NCBI GenBank assembly: GCA_963745765.1
Contig: CAVUYQ010000020.1
Coordinates: forward strand, 92,368 to 156,367
Length of the DNA: 64,000 bases
Origin: Ww85 sp963745765
Lineage (GTDB): Bacteria > Desulfobacterota > Desulfobulbia > Desulfobulbales > Desulfocapsaceae
Direction: 5' to 3'
Of this stretch, positions 25,946 to 34,954 are shown in pieces. The notes beneath the pieces are model-generated. The model saw only the letters and a program-made list of their open reading frames with translations. It was not told the DNA's origin and made no database searches. The translations under genes were made by a program, and so were the position numbers. Positions within the stretch are counted from its first letter, which is position 1. The number at the start of each line of letters is the position of its first letter.

Positions 25946-27094
25946 ATGCTGATGCAGATACCAAAAGATTCACTTGAGACCTATGAGCAGATTCGGGAGA
26001 TGACCGCAGCATTTGCCCGCGAACAGATTCGTCCGCAGGCTGAGAGACTCGACCGGGAAGAGGAGTTTCCTGTAGAAATTTTCAAGCAGATGGCGGGACT
26101 GGGGCTCTTTGGCATTACCACTGAGGAAGAATATGGGGGTGCAGGCGTAGACTGCTATGCCTATGCAATTATCATGGAAGAGTTATCCAGAGGATATTCC
26201 GCTGTCGCAGACCAGTGCGGCCTGGTGGAACTGATCTGCACGCTGCTCAGCCGCTATGGAAGTGATGAGCAGAAAGCGTTATACCTTCGCAGGATTACCG
26301 CCTTCGACCTGCGTGTGGCTTACTGCCTTACCGAAGCGGGAGCAGGCTCTGACCTGGCCGGACTGAAGACAACCGCTGTTAAAACTGAAACCGGCTGGAG
26401 CCTGACCGGCAGTAAATTGTGGATCAACAACGCCCCCTTTGCCGATATCGGACTCGTCCTGGCCCGCACCGATCCGGAGAGCGGGCACCGGGGCATGAGC
26501 GTCTTTATTGTTGATCTGCATAGCGAAGGGGTGAGCCGCGGCCCGAAGGAACACAAAATGGGACAGCGGGCCTCCCAGGTCGGTCCTCTCTTTTTCGATC
26601 ATGTCCAGCTCCCCCGGGAGGCTTTGCTCGGTGAGATGAACCGTGGTTTTTACATGATCATGAGCGTGCTTGAGAAAGGGCGGGTCGGGATAGGCGCCCT
26701 GGCGCTCGGCATTGCCCAGGCAGGACTTGATGCGGCGCTTGACTATGCAAAAACGCGGAAGCAATTCGGCAGCCATATTGCAGAGTTCCAGGGAGTGCAG
26801 TGGATGCTCGCCCAGATGGCCATGGAGATCTCCGCCGCACGCGGACTTGTGCACAGGGCAGCCGTCATGCTTGATAACCGGAGTCCCGCCACGGCCGCCT
26901 GTTCCATGGCCAAATGTTTTGCCAGTGATGTTGCCGTGCGCCAGACGGCGGAAGCAGTGCAGATTTTTGGCGGCAGCGGCTACATTCAGGGCTACGAGGT
27001 CGAACGGCTGTACCGTGATGCCAAAATAACACAGATCTATGAAGGTACGAACCAGATACAACGAACCATTATCGCCAGACAACTGCTCAAGTAG
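25946..27094 (+). CDS. Acyl-CoA dehydrogenase
   Basis: The 382-residue flavoprotein has CLTEAGAGSDLAGLKTTAVK and KLWINNA (FAD-binding region), FGSHIAEFQGVQWMLAQM, FGGSGYIQGYEVERLYRDAK, and the C-terminal IYEGTNQIQR with catalytic Glu (about residue 366). The position of this Glu is that of short-chain and medium-chain enzymes. It oxidises an acyl-CoA at the alpha-beta bond and passes electrons to ETF. No etfAB is in the window. Lies between the CoA transferase and a GH88 gene (55 bp to the next start), all on the + strand. Confidence 0.93.
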   Translation: MLMQIPKDSLETYEQIREMTAAFAREQIRPQAERLDREEEFPVEIFKQMAGLGLFGITTEEEYGGAGVDCYAYAIIMEELSRGYSAVADQCGLVELICTLLSRYGSDEQKALYLRRITAFDLRVAYCLTEAGAGSDLAGLKTTAVKTETGWSLTGSKLWINNAPFADIGLVLARTDPESGHRGMSVFIVDLHSEGVSRGPKEHKMGQRASQVGPLFFDHVQLPREALLGEMNRGFYMIMSVLEKGRVGIGALALGIAQAGLDAALDYAKTRKQFGSHIAEFQGVQWMLAQMAMEISAARGLVHRAAVMLDNRSPATAACSMAKCFASDVAVRQTAEAVQIFGGSGYIQGYEVERLYRDAKITQIYEGTNQIQRTIIARQLLK

Positions 27095-27148
27095 AGCTGA
27101 TCTTAGCCGCAACCTCCGGCTTGACTATTACCGATAAGGACAGGGACA

Positions 27149-28546
27149 ATGCTGAAAATTGATATGAAACTCACCCCGGTGGCACTGCAAAAAAAACTGG
27201 ACAATATGTTTATGATGGCCGAAGAAAAGATCACGGCCATAGAACAAACCTGGGACCCGGCCCGTGGAACGCCGGTCTACACGGTGCAGGGACAATACAC
27301 CTCCCGGGGCTGGACTGAATGGACCCAGGGGTTCCAGTTCGGCTGCGCGCTCCTGCTCTTCGATGCAACCGGAGACACCCGTTTTCTCGATTCCGGCCGT
27401 GACCGGACGATACGGCACATGGCGCCGCACATCAGCCACGTCGGCGTGCATGACCACGCCTTCAACAATGTCAGCACCTATGGCAACCTGCTGCGCTTAA
27501 TGAATGAGGGACGTATACCTGAAAACCTCAGAGAAAGAGAGCTCTACGAACTCGCGCTGAAACTGTCGGGTGCCATTCAGGCGGCGCGCTGGACCGGGGT
27601 ACCCGGAGGGCTCGGCTTTATCTATTCCTTCAACGGCCCCCACTCTCTTTTTGCAGATGCCATCCGAACCGTCCGGGCACTCACCCTGAGCCACCAACTC
27701 GGCCACGTGCTGATGGGCGAGCAGGATGAAAAAATAAACCTGCTCAAACGGGCCCTCCAGCACGCCGAGACAACGGCGCGATACAATGTCTATTTCGGCG
27801 GGGACCGGGATTCCTATGATATCCGGGGACGGGTCGCGCACGAAGCGATATTCAATGTGAACAACGGTGCATACCGCTGTGCCAATACGCAGCAGGGATA
27901 TTCTCCTTATACTACCTGGACTCGCGGTCTTGCCTGGATTTTCTGCGGATTTTCAGAGCTGCTCGAGTACCTGGTTACCCTCGAAGAGCATGTTTTTGAC
28001 AACCTTGTCCCCGAGATATATGGTGACAAGAAAAGTGCTGTTGAACGTTTCGTCGAGGTCACCGAAGCCGTTGCCGATTTCTATATCGAGCATGCGACAA
28101 CAGACGGCATCGTCTATTGGGATACCGGGGCGCCGGGTCTTGCCGGTATGGGCGATTACCTGGACAGGCCGGCTGATCCGTACAATGATTTTGAACCGGT
28201 TGATTCATCGTCTGCTGCTATCTGCGCTCAGGGCTTTCTCAGACTTGGCAGGTATCATAAAGCCAATGGCCAGGAACAGAAAGGAGAGCGCTATTACCAG
28301 GCCGGATTGACCATTGCCGCGAGACTGCTGGAAGATCCCTACCTGTCCAGCGACCCGGCGCACCAGGGGCTGCTGCTGCACTCGGTGTATCATCGCCCCA
28401 ACGGCTGGGATTATGTGCCGGCCGGACAGAAAGTTCCCTGCGGCGAATCCTGCATGTGGGGGGATTATCACCTCCTCGAACTGGGGGTCTATCTCCAGCG
28501 GTTGGCCGGCAATGGCAGATATCATCGCTATTTCCTCGGTGAGTAA
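27149..28546 (+). CDS. Glycoside hydrolase family 88-like (unsaturated glucuronyl hydrolase)
   Basis: The 465-residue protein follows the six-hairpin (alpha/alpha)6 barrel pattern: GWTEWTQGFQFGCALLLFDA, HVGVHDHAFNNVSTYGNLLR (first catalytic Asp region), TTWTRGLAWIFCGFSELLEY, DSSSAAICAQGFLRLGRY, and the C-terminal GESCMWGDYHLLELGVYLQR. No signal peptide, as usual for these cytoplasmic enzymes. GH88 proteins hydrolyse unsaturated uronate ends of oligosaccharides made by polysaccharide lyases, releasing an unsaturated uronate that becomes a keto-uronate. No lyase gene is in this window, so the substrate must be imported. It is likely in an operon with the Gfo/Idh and SDR genes downstream. Confidence 0.87.
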   Translation: MLKIDMKLTPVALQKKLDNMFMMAEEKITAIEQTWDPARGTPVYTVQGQYTSRGWTEWTQGFQFGCALLLFDATGDTRFLDSGRDRTIRHMAPHISHVGVHDHAFNNVSTYGNLLRLMNEGRIPENLRERELYELALKLSGAIQAARWTGVPGGLGFIYSFNGPHSLFADAIRTVRALTLSHQLGHVLMGEQDEKINLLKRALQHAETTARYNVYFGGDRDSYDIRGRVAHEAIFNVNNGAYRCANTQQGYSPYTTWTRGLAWIFCGFSELLEYLVTLEEHVFDNLVPEIYGDKKSAVERFVEVTEAVADFYIEHATTDGIVYWDTGAPGLAGMGDYLDRPADPYNDFEPVDSSSAAICAQGFLRLGRYHKANGQEQKGERYYQAGLTIAARLLEDPYLSSDPAHQGLLLHSVYHRPNGWDYVPAGQKVPCGESCMWGDYHLLELGVYLQRLAGNGRYHRYFLGE

Positions 28547-28603
28547 ACGGGAACAGGTACCTGGAGAACTATCGGCTGAAAGAGCCGAAGGCAGGATATG
28601 GAG

Positions 28604-29584
28604 ATGAATAAACGAATTATTCGCTGGGGCATCCTCGGTGCCGGTGATGTCTGCGAGGTAAAGAGCGGACCGGCCTTTCAGCGGGCAAAAAACTCCGCGC
28701 TTGTTGCCGTAATGCGCCGAAACGCTGCCAAGGCAGAGGATTTCGCCAGGCGGCACGGGGTGGCCAGATGGTACAACTCGGTTCCCGACCTGCTTGCTGA
28801 TCCTGAAATCGATGCGGTGTATATTGCCACACCACCGCGTTACCACCTGGAACACACCCTCGCCGCCCTGGCCGCAGGCAAGAATGTCTACCTGGAAAAG
28901 CCCATGGCGATGACCAGTGATGAATGTCGCCGTATCATCAAAGCAGAGAGCGAGAGTCAAAATAAAATAGCCGTGGCCCATTACCGCAGGGCCTTACCCG
29001 CCTTCATCAAAATTGGCGAACTGCTCAAAAGCGGCGCCATCGGCACCGTCAGGCTTGCGGAAGTCAACTTTTTCCTGCCTGAGCGCAATAGCCTTATCCC
29101 GGATACCGGCGATAACTGGCGGGTCAACCCGTCGATCTCCGGCGGAGGGTTGTTCCATGATCTGTCGCCTCACCTGCTTGATCTGCTTCTCGTCTATTTT
29201 GGCCGCCCGATTCACTTCGAGGGCTTCTCCATGCGGCAGAACAGCGAGTCGCAGGCCGATGATTTTGTTCAGGGCACGATACGTTTTGCCAACAACGTGG
29301 TCTTCCGCGGCTGCTGGTGTTTCACCGTGGCTGAATCCGCCAGCTCAGATTCTCTGGTCATCACCGGCAATAAGGGGCAGATTGCCTGTCCCTTTTTCGG
29401 AGAGGAGGTCCGGCTGCGAAACGCTGAAGGGGAACAAATTATCCCGTTTAGCAATCCGCCAAACATCCAGCAGCCGATGATAGAGCGGGTTTCGAGCTAC
29501 TTCCTCGGCGAAGTGGTCTGTCCCTGTTCAACAGCGGACGGGCTGCAGGTAATGGAAATAATCGATCGTTTTACACAGAGCTGA
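28604..29584 (+). CDS. Gfo/Idh/MocA family oxidoreductase
   Basis: N-terminal NAD(P)-binding WGILGAGDV, AVYIATPPRYHLEHTLAAL, the hallmark EKPMAMT with catalytic Lys, then VAHYRRALPAFI and the C-terminal beta-sheet domain (HDLSPHLLDLLLVYFG). I start at the ATG at 28604 rather than 28598 because AGGA at 28592 is then eight bases away. The family oxidises or isomerises sugars and cyclitols. Being 57 bp after the GH88 gene and 76 bp before a gluconate-dehydrogenase-like SDR suggests it handles a uronate or keto-uronate. Confidence 0.9.
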   Translation: MNKRIIRWGILGAGDVCEVKSGPAFQRAKNSALVAVMRRNAAKAEDFARRHGVARWYNSVPDLLADPEIDAVYIATPPRYHLEHTLAALAAGKNVYLEKPMAMTSDECRRIIKAESESQNKIAVAHYRRALPAFIKIGELLKSGAIGTVRLAEVNFFLPERNSLIPDTGDNWRVNPSISGGGLFHDLSPHLLDLLLVYFGRPIHFEGFSMRQNSESQADDFVQGTIRFANNVVFRGCWCFTVAESASSDSLVITGNKGQIACPFFGEEVRLRNAEGEQIIPFSNPPNIQQPMIERVSSYFLGEVVCPCSTADGLQVMEIIDRFTQS

Positions 29585-29660
29585 AAAACCGTACCGCATT
29601 CCGGTGAGGACAGACGAATACCCGCCGTAATTAACTAAAGAAAAAGGAAACAGGAAAAAA

Positions 29661-30428
29661 ATGCCGCAATCATTATTTGATTTGACGGGAATGACCGCAC
29701 TGATTACCGGTTCCTCTCAGGGATTGGGCTTTGAAATTGCACGAGGCCTCGGTAAAGCGGGCGCTACCGTGATTTTAAATGGCAGAAACAAGGCGAAACT
29801 CGATCTCGCCGTCGACCATTTCAAGCGGTTGCACATTGCCGTCCATGGGGTGACAATGGATGTTCGCGATGAGGGAGCTGTTTCAAAAACGATTTCCGGG
29901 ATAGAAAAGGATATCGGTCCAATCAATATTCTGTTAAATAATGCGGGCATCCAGAGAAGAGGCAACCTGGAAGACATCGACCAAAAGACCTGGCAGGAAG
30001 TTATAGATACGAATCTCACTGCCGCCTTTCTCGTGTCAAAACATGTGGCAAAACGGATGATCGGCAGGAACAGAGGCAAGATCATCAACATCTGTTCGGT
30101 AATGAGTGAGCTGGGCAGACAGACAACCGGGCCGTATACCGCCGCCAAAGGCGGCCTGAAGATGCTGACGCGGGCGATGGCAGTCGAGTGGGCCTGCTAC
30201 AATATTCAGACCAACGGTATCGGACCGGGATATTTCCTGACCGAAATGACAAAGCCGCTGGCTAATGACCAGACCTTTGACGGCTGGGTCAAGGGGCGCA
30301 CGCCCGCCCGGAGGTGGGGAGTGCCGGAAGAGTTGATCGGAACGGCAGTCTACCTGGCCTCTGAGGCAAGCAATTTTGTTAACGGCCAGATTATTTATGT
30401 CGATGGAGGGATGACAATCTCGTTGTAG
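29661..30428 (+). CDS. Gluconate 5-dehydrogenase-like SDR
   Basis: 255 residues: TGSSQGLG cofactor loop, NNAGIQRRG, ICSVMSELG (Ser), YTAAKGG (Tyr/Lys), GIGPGYFLTEMTKPLA and GQIIYVDGGMTISL. The blocks FDLTGMTALITGSSQGLG and RTPARRWGVPEELIGTAVYL are close to bacterial gluconate 5-dehydrogenase, which reduces 5-keto-gluconate, or to KduD-type 2-keto-3-deoxy-gluconate enzymes that follow unsaturated-uronate release. Located after GH88 and Gfo/Idh genes, a KduD-like role in uronate breakdown is attractive but not proven. A good ribosome site precedes the ATG. Confidence 0.88.
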   Translation: MPQSLFDLTGMTALITGSSQGLGFEIARGLGKAGATVILNGRNKAKLDLAVDHFKRLHIAVHGVTMDVRDEGAVSKTISGIEKDIGPINILLNNAGIQRRGNLEDIDQKTWQEVIDTNLTAAFLVSKHVAKRMIGRNRGKIINICSVMSELGRQTTGPYTAAKGGLKMLTRAMAVEWACYNIQTNGIGPGYFLTEMTKPLANDQTFDGWVKGRTPARRWGVPEELIGTAVYLASEASNFVNGQIIYVDGGMTISL

Positions 30429-30443
30429 TAAAGAGGTTAGTTT

Positions 30444-30583
30444 GTGTCTGTCCATAAATGAGATTTTTTGTTCTAAATCGAGGCGCTCGATAAATTTAAC
30501 CACAGGCATATAGACGATATTCCGCGGATTAAATTTTGAGAGCAACGAAGAGTTAGGGTAAAATGGCCATTTATGACAGACAC
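30444..30583. repeat. 140-bp inverted-repeat element (family A), MITE-like, with 6-bp flanking direct repeats
   Basis: Reverse-oriented relative of the element at 20294. Ends GTGTCTGTCCATAAATG and, read inwards from the other side, GTGTCTGTCATAAATG. Flanks are TAGTTT at 30438-30443 and 30584-30589. It lies between the SDR stop and the dehydrogenase gene and has no coding potential. Confidence 0.82.
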
Positions 30584-30629
30584 TAGTTTATTTCGTTAAA
30601 CCGTAAACCCATTCAAATCAGAAGAGACC

Positions 30630-31614
30630 ATGCAACCAAAAATAATTTTGTATGACGATATCCCGGCAGACCTCCTGGCCCGCCTTGAGAAACATACCGA
30701 CGTGACCATTATCGATACCTTCAAGGGAATACCCGATACTGAGCTTCATGCACTTCTTTCGGCAGCCGAGGGGATGATAGGGGTTGGCGAGACCATTGGC
30801 CCGAAGCTCCTCAATCTGGCACCCCAACTGCGGGCGCTCTCCACTATTTCTGTCGGCTACGATTATTTCGACGTGCCCGAGCTGACCAGGCGCGGCATCC
30901 AGCTGATGCATACGCCGAACGTGCTGACCGATACAACCGCCGACATGATCTTCATGCTGATGCTCTGCGCGGCCCGGCGGGCGACTGAGAGTGCACGAGA
31001 ATGTCCGCCAGGGAAGATGGCGCGAAGCGGTAGGCGCCGAATGGTTCGGCTCGGACGTGCATGGCAAGAAACTCGGTATCCTCGGCATGGGGCGTATCGG
31101 TCAGGCCGTGGCCAAACGCGGCTATGCCGGCTTCGACATGGAAATTCTCTATTACGGCCGGTCAGTCAATGAACAGGCGGAAAAAGATTTCCAGGCGAAG
31201 CGGTTGCCGCTCGACCAGCTGCTGGCTGAAGCGGACTTTGTCTGTGTGACTCTTCCGTTATCCGATAAGACCAAGAAACTTATCGGTGGCCGTGAACTGG
31301 GCCTGATGAAGCCGGAAGCCTTCCTGATCAATGGCGGTCGCGGGCCGATAATCGATGAAGCAGCCCTGATCGAAGCCCTGCAGAACGGGGTTATCCGCGG
31401 TGCCGGTCTGGATGTCTATGAAAAGGAACCGGTGCCTGTCGACTCGCCGCTGCTCAGTCTGCCGAATGTCGTCACCCTGCCGCACATCGGCTCCGCCACG
31501 CACGAGACACGCTATGCCATGGCCAAGTGTGCAGTTGACAACCTGCTGGCTGCACTGGAAAACCAGTCGCTTGTCAATTGCGTCAACCCCGAAGCGCTGC
31601 AGCATGTTTCCTAG
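30630..31614 (+). pseudogene. D-2-hydroxyacid dehydrogenase (glyoxylate/hydroxypyruvate reductase-like), one frameshift
   Basis: Joining two frames gives a ~327-residue enzyme: substrate half with STISVGYDYFDVPELTRRGI and HTPNVLTDTTADMIFMLML; NAD half with LGILGMGRIGQAVAKRGYAG, NGGRGPIIDEAALIEAL (Arg), LDVYEKEPVPVD (Glu) and LPHIGSATHETR (His). Unlike the gene at 6.3 kb, the full catalytic Arg-Glu-His set is present. The frame breaks near 30990: one extra A in the stretch encoding RRATE/VHENVRQGRW. With all motifs intact this may be a sequence error or a very recent loss. It would reduce glyoxylate, hydroxypyruvate or a related keto acid, including 2-keto-gluconate. Confidence 0.82.
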
Positions 31615-31756
31615 GAGCCTGTCGGATTATGCCCTTTTCCCTCATCTCTGCGTTATTTTCTGAAAATCAATGTTCGCAATATTAGGTACATGGCTCCGCT
31701 TGATTTTCTTAAAATGTCCCGACCTGAGAAAAGATTGCTATAATCCGACAGACTCC
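31614..31756. repeat. 143-bp inverted-repeat element (family C), MITE-like
   Basis: GGAGCCTGTCGGATTAT at the left end pairs with ATAATCCGACAGACTCC at the right (one unpaired position in the arm). The left end begins at the last base of the dehydrogenase stop codon. A second possible copy starts at 63699 (GGAGCCTGTCGGAG). No gene lies inside. The remaining stretch to the MFS gene (31757-31980) shows nothing recognisable beyond the MFS leader region. Confidence 0.72.
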
Positions 31757-31980
31757 CGGAGGAGTTCGCTCCCGGCTTTTTCTGAGTATCCAGGCAGCAG
31801 GCAAGAAAAAATGAGCATTACACCTGCCAGGGCCGATCATGCCTTCTGCCTGGAAATTATTGACACAGAACCAATCACTAACAGATCAGAAGATCACCTT
31901 CAGACCCCTGCTGGATCCCCTGTTTTGTTTTCTTTCTACGGTATCTGATCGCCTCTCCCAAAACAGGATTTTCCGCGCCC

Positions 31981-33168
31981 ATGAAAACAAGCCCGCCAAG
32001 TGATGTGCCCGGGAAGAACCGCCCGGTCCTGATGATGGGGATGCTCGTTGTCGCGGTGTTCTTCTCAATGGCTTCCCGCGCCATATTTGCCCCGTTGATG
32101 CCATCCCTGCAGATTGAAATGGGGATCACCCTTTCCACGGTCGGCCTGCTCTTTCTTTTCGTCAGCGTCAGTTATGCCGCCTCGATGCTCTTTGTCGGTT
32201 TTTTGGCCGCACGTATTGGTCATGGCCGGACTATTGTTGCAGCTCTCGCCCTGATCGCCCTTGGACTGCTGGTCTCCGCCCTTGCTTCCGGCTTCATGAT
32301 GCTCGCCGCCGGTATGCTCTGCATCGGGGCCGGCGCAGGTGCCTACCCGCCCTCCGGCATGGTCATGATCAATACCAAGATCAGCATCGCAAGGAGGAGT
32401 ACCGCCTATTCCATTCATGAAATCGGCCCGAATATGGCCTTACTGCTGTCGCCGCTGATCGTACTGGCCATGGAACCGTGGGTCGGATGGCGGGGCATTC
32501 TTGTCTGCATGGCCGTCGTCTGCGGAATGGCCGCCCTGGCCTTCCTGCGCTGGGGAGCCGCTGACAGCGGTATGGGAACAGCGCCGGACCTCAGCACCAT
32601 CGGAAAAATTCTGACCTTGCGCAGCACCTGGGTCGGCATGGTCGTTTTTTCAGCCATGCTTGCCGCCCTGCAGGGTGTCTATGCGATTCTGCCCGCCTAC
32701 CTGGTGACGGAGTACGCACTTTCTCCCCAGTATGTCAATTTCCTGTTGACCGTGTCTCGGGTCACCAGTGTGCTGTTTCTTCTTTTTGCCGGAGCGGTCA
32801 TCGGCCGTTTTGGCAGGAGAAGGGTCATAATCTGGAATCTCCTCATCACCAGCCTGTTCATCGCCCTTATCGGGCTTGTCCGCGGACCGTGGATCGCTCT
32901 TGTCGTGGTTGCCCAGCCGACCTTTCTCGCCGTTTTAGTACCGGCGCTGCTGTCGGCAGTTGCCGATATCGGTGAGACCCGCTACCAGAATATCACCTAC
33001 GCCGTTATCATTACCGCAGGCGTCAGCGTCGGGGCAGGGGTGGCTCCGGCCCTGCTCGGCCTTTTTGGCGATTTCGGTCTTGGCTGGCTCGGTTTTGTTG
33101 CCCTGGCCGGCTACATGGTTTCAGCCATCCTCTTCTTACTGGCCACGCCCGACTTCGGAAAAGACTGA
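31981..33168 (+). CDS. Major facilitator superfamily transporter
   Basis: A 395-residue integral membrane protein with about 12 hydrophobic segments in two halves. The motif-A loop between TM2 and TM3 is FLAARIGHGRTIV, and its counterpart in the second half is GAVIGRFGRRRVII. It belongs to the drug:H+/anion:cation-type MFS group by general appearance, with no substrate information. Because the neighbouring TRAP system is decayed, this carrier and the surrounding sugar-acid genes could be the remaining uptake route. The start lacks a strong ribosome site; an upstream start is possible. Confidence 0.88.
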   Translation: MKTSPPSDVPGKNRPVLMMGMLVVAVFFSMASRAIFAPLMPSLQIEMGITLSTVGLLFLFVSVSYAASMLFVGFLAARIGHGRTIVAALALIALGLLVSALASGFMMLAAGMLCIGAGAGAYPPSGMVMINTKISIARRSTAYSIHEIGPNMALLLSPLIVLAMEPWVGWRGILVCMAVVCGMAALAFLRWGAADSGMGTAPDLSTIGKILTLRSTWVGMVVFSAMLAALQGVYAILPAYLVTEYALSPQYVNFLLTVSRVTSVLFLLFAGAVIGRFGRRRVIIWNLLITSLFIALIGLVRGPWIALVVVAQPTFLAVLVPALLSAVADIGETRYQNITYAVIITAGVSVGAGVAPALLGLFGDFGLGWLGFVALAGYMVSAILFLLATPDFGKD

Positions 33169-33211
33169 GCGGGCAATCGAGCATATCTTCAGAGACCCGA
33201 AGGTATGCGGC

Positions 33212-34777
33212 TCAGCCCTTCCCTTTTCCTTTTGTTATCCACCCCTGCGGCAGATCCATCTGCACCAGTTCTGCAAAATGATGTTTGGTATCGAGGTACA
33301 GCTGTTTATACAGCGGAAAGAGCTTGTTGTAATTCAGGTGAGCTTCGCTGTCAGGCTCATAGGTCTCGCCGGTCACGATAGTGCGGGAGATGGCCGTAGC
33401 AAAATCGGGATATAATTTCACCCCCACCCCGGCGAGTATTGCCGCACCCAGAACTTCGGTGTGACTTTGCGTCAGGCTGACCACCCGCTTGCCAAGAACA
33501 TCGGAAATAATCTGATTCCAGACAATGCTTGATGCAGCCGCCCCGCCGATGCGCAGATCGTTAATCACCAGGCCGCTGTCCGCTTCGAGGAGATCAATAA
33601 CATGCCTGATAGCAAAAGCTGCGCCCTCAAGGACCGAACGAAAAAAATCTCCCCGGTTATGGCCAAGGGTAAGGCCAAAAAATACGCCGCGCGCATATGG
33701 ATTCCAGAGCGGCGTTCTCTCACCGGCCAGGTATGGCAGGAATAGCAGCCCTTTGCTGCCGGGAGGCGACAGGGCAGCCTGGGCCGTTATCAGCTCATAG
33801 ACATCCGTGCCTCTCAATTCAGCCTCACGCTGTTCCAGCTCACAGAAGGTATCCCGGATCCAGCGCAATGATGAGCCGACCCCGTTAATCGCTCCGATAT
33901 ATTGCCAGCACCCGTCCTGTACATGGGTGCAATTCATGAAGCGCTGATCAAACTGACCCGTTTTTACCGGTCCGGCAACCCGGGCCGCCGTTCCCATAAT
34001 CACAAAACACTGGCCCTCATCCAGCACCCCGGTGCCAAGCGAGGCCCCGATGGTATCCATGCAGCCGCCAATAACCGGCGTTCCCGCTTTCAGGCCGGTC
34101 AGTTCTGCCGTCACTTCGTTGATCGAGCCGACAACCTCATCACAGGGCACCGGTCGCGGCAGTTTATCGATATCGATATCAAGCTTTTCAAAAAACGGTT
34201 CATGCCACTGTCTTTTGCGGATATCAAAGAGCAGAGTCGTTGAAGCCCGGGAATAATCGATGGTGAATTCGCCGGTCAGCCGTGCAACCAGGTATCCGCC
34301 CGGAACCATCAGTTTGTGGGCTGCCGCGTATGACTCCGGTTCATTGTGCTTAAGCCAGATAATGGTCGGCAGGGAGAAGGCGCCGGGAGCCAGCGGATTG
34401 CCGGTAATCTCAAAGACCGCTTGAGCACCCAGGCAGTCCTTTATTCTCTGTACTTCCGGCAGGGCCCGCTGGTCCCAGAGCATTATCGCCGGACGTATCG
34501 GTACACCGTCTTTATCAACCGCGATGAGGCCGTTGGTACAGCCGACACCTATCGCTTTGATCAAGGAAGCATCGATGTCGCGGATAGCGCTCTTTATTGC
34601 CGCCACCGTGGCCTGCCACCAGGCCTCAGCATCATGTTCCGCCTGTCCCGGCAGTGTGCTGATCATCTCGTACTCACCGTATCCGGAACCGATCAGCTCG
34701 CCTTCCAGGGTAAATACGCCGGCCTTGCTGCCGGTTCCTCCTATGTCTATTCCCAACAGGTATGGTCCACTCTTCAT
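33212..34777 (-). CDS. FGGY-family carbohydrate kinase (xylulokinase-like)
   Basis: From the Met at 34777 the protein has 521 residues. It starts LLGIDIGGTGSKAGVFTLEG (phosphate 1 loop) and has GVGCTNGLIAVD, MLWDQRA, GGCMDTIGASLGTG (the second ATPase Asp/Gly region), FLPYLAGERTPLWNP, and the adenosine motif LRIGGAAASSIVWNQIISDV. The frame extends 13 residues further upstream, without family similarity. FGGY kinases phosphorylate ketoses, polyols or keto-sugars. Close to xylulokinases and related enzymes but substrate unassigned. It is 138 bp downstream of the iron alcohol dehydrogenase on the same strand: a polyol could be oxidised and the product phosphorylated by this pair. Confidence 0.9.
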   Translation of the reverse strand: MKSGPYLLGIDIGGTGSKAGVFTLEGELIGSGYGEYEMISTLPGQAEHDAEAWWQATVAAIKSAIRDIDASLIKAIGVGCTNGLIAVDKDGVPIRPAIMLWDQRALPEVQRIKDCLGAQAVFEITGNPLAPGAFSLPTIIWLKHNEPESYAAAHKLMVPGGYLVARLTGEFTIDYSRASTTLLFDIRKRQWHEPFFEKLDIDIDKLPRPVPCDEVVGSINEVTAELTGLKAGTPVIGGCMDTIGASLGTGVLDEGQCFVIMGTAARVAGPVKTGQFDQRFMNCTHVQDGCWQYIGAINGVGSSLRWIRDTFCELEQREAELRGTDVYELITAQAALSPPGSKGLLFLPYLAGERTPLWNPYARGVFFGLTLGHNRGDFFRSVLEGAAFAIRHVIDLLEADSGLVINDLRIGGAAASSIVWNQIISDVLGKRVVSLTQSHTEVLGAAILAGVGVKLYPDFATAISRTIVTGETYEPDSEAHLNYNKLFPLYKQLYLDTKHHFAELVQMDLPQGWITKGKGKG

Positions 34778-34954
34778 CTCTCGTACACCTTGGTGATCAG
34801 TACCTCTCAGAGGCAAGATACCGGTTAATTTTCATGACAAATCTTTTCCAGGCGGCAGGTCTTTTACCTGCCTTGATCCCGATCGTATAACCTGATTGTT
34901 CAGGGCAGCCCCTATAGTTACCCCTGTTCTGAAACATTCTTGAAAGCCGCAGGG

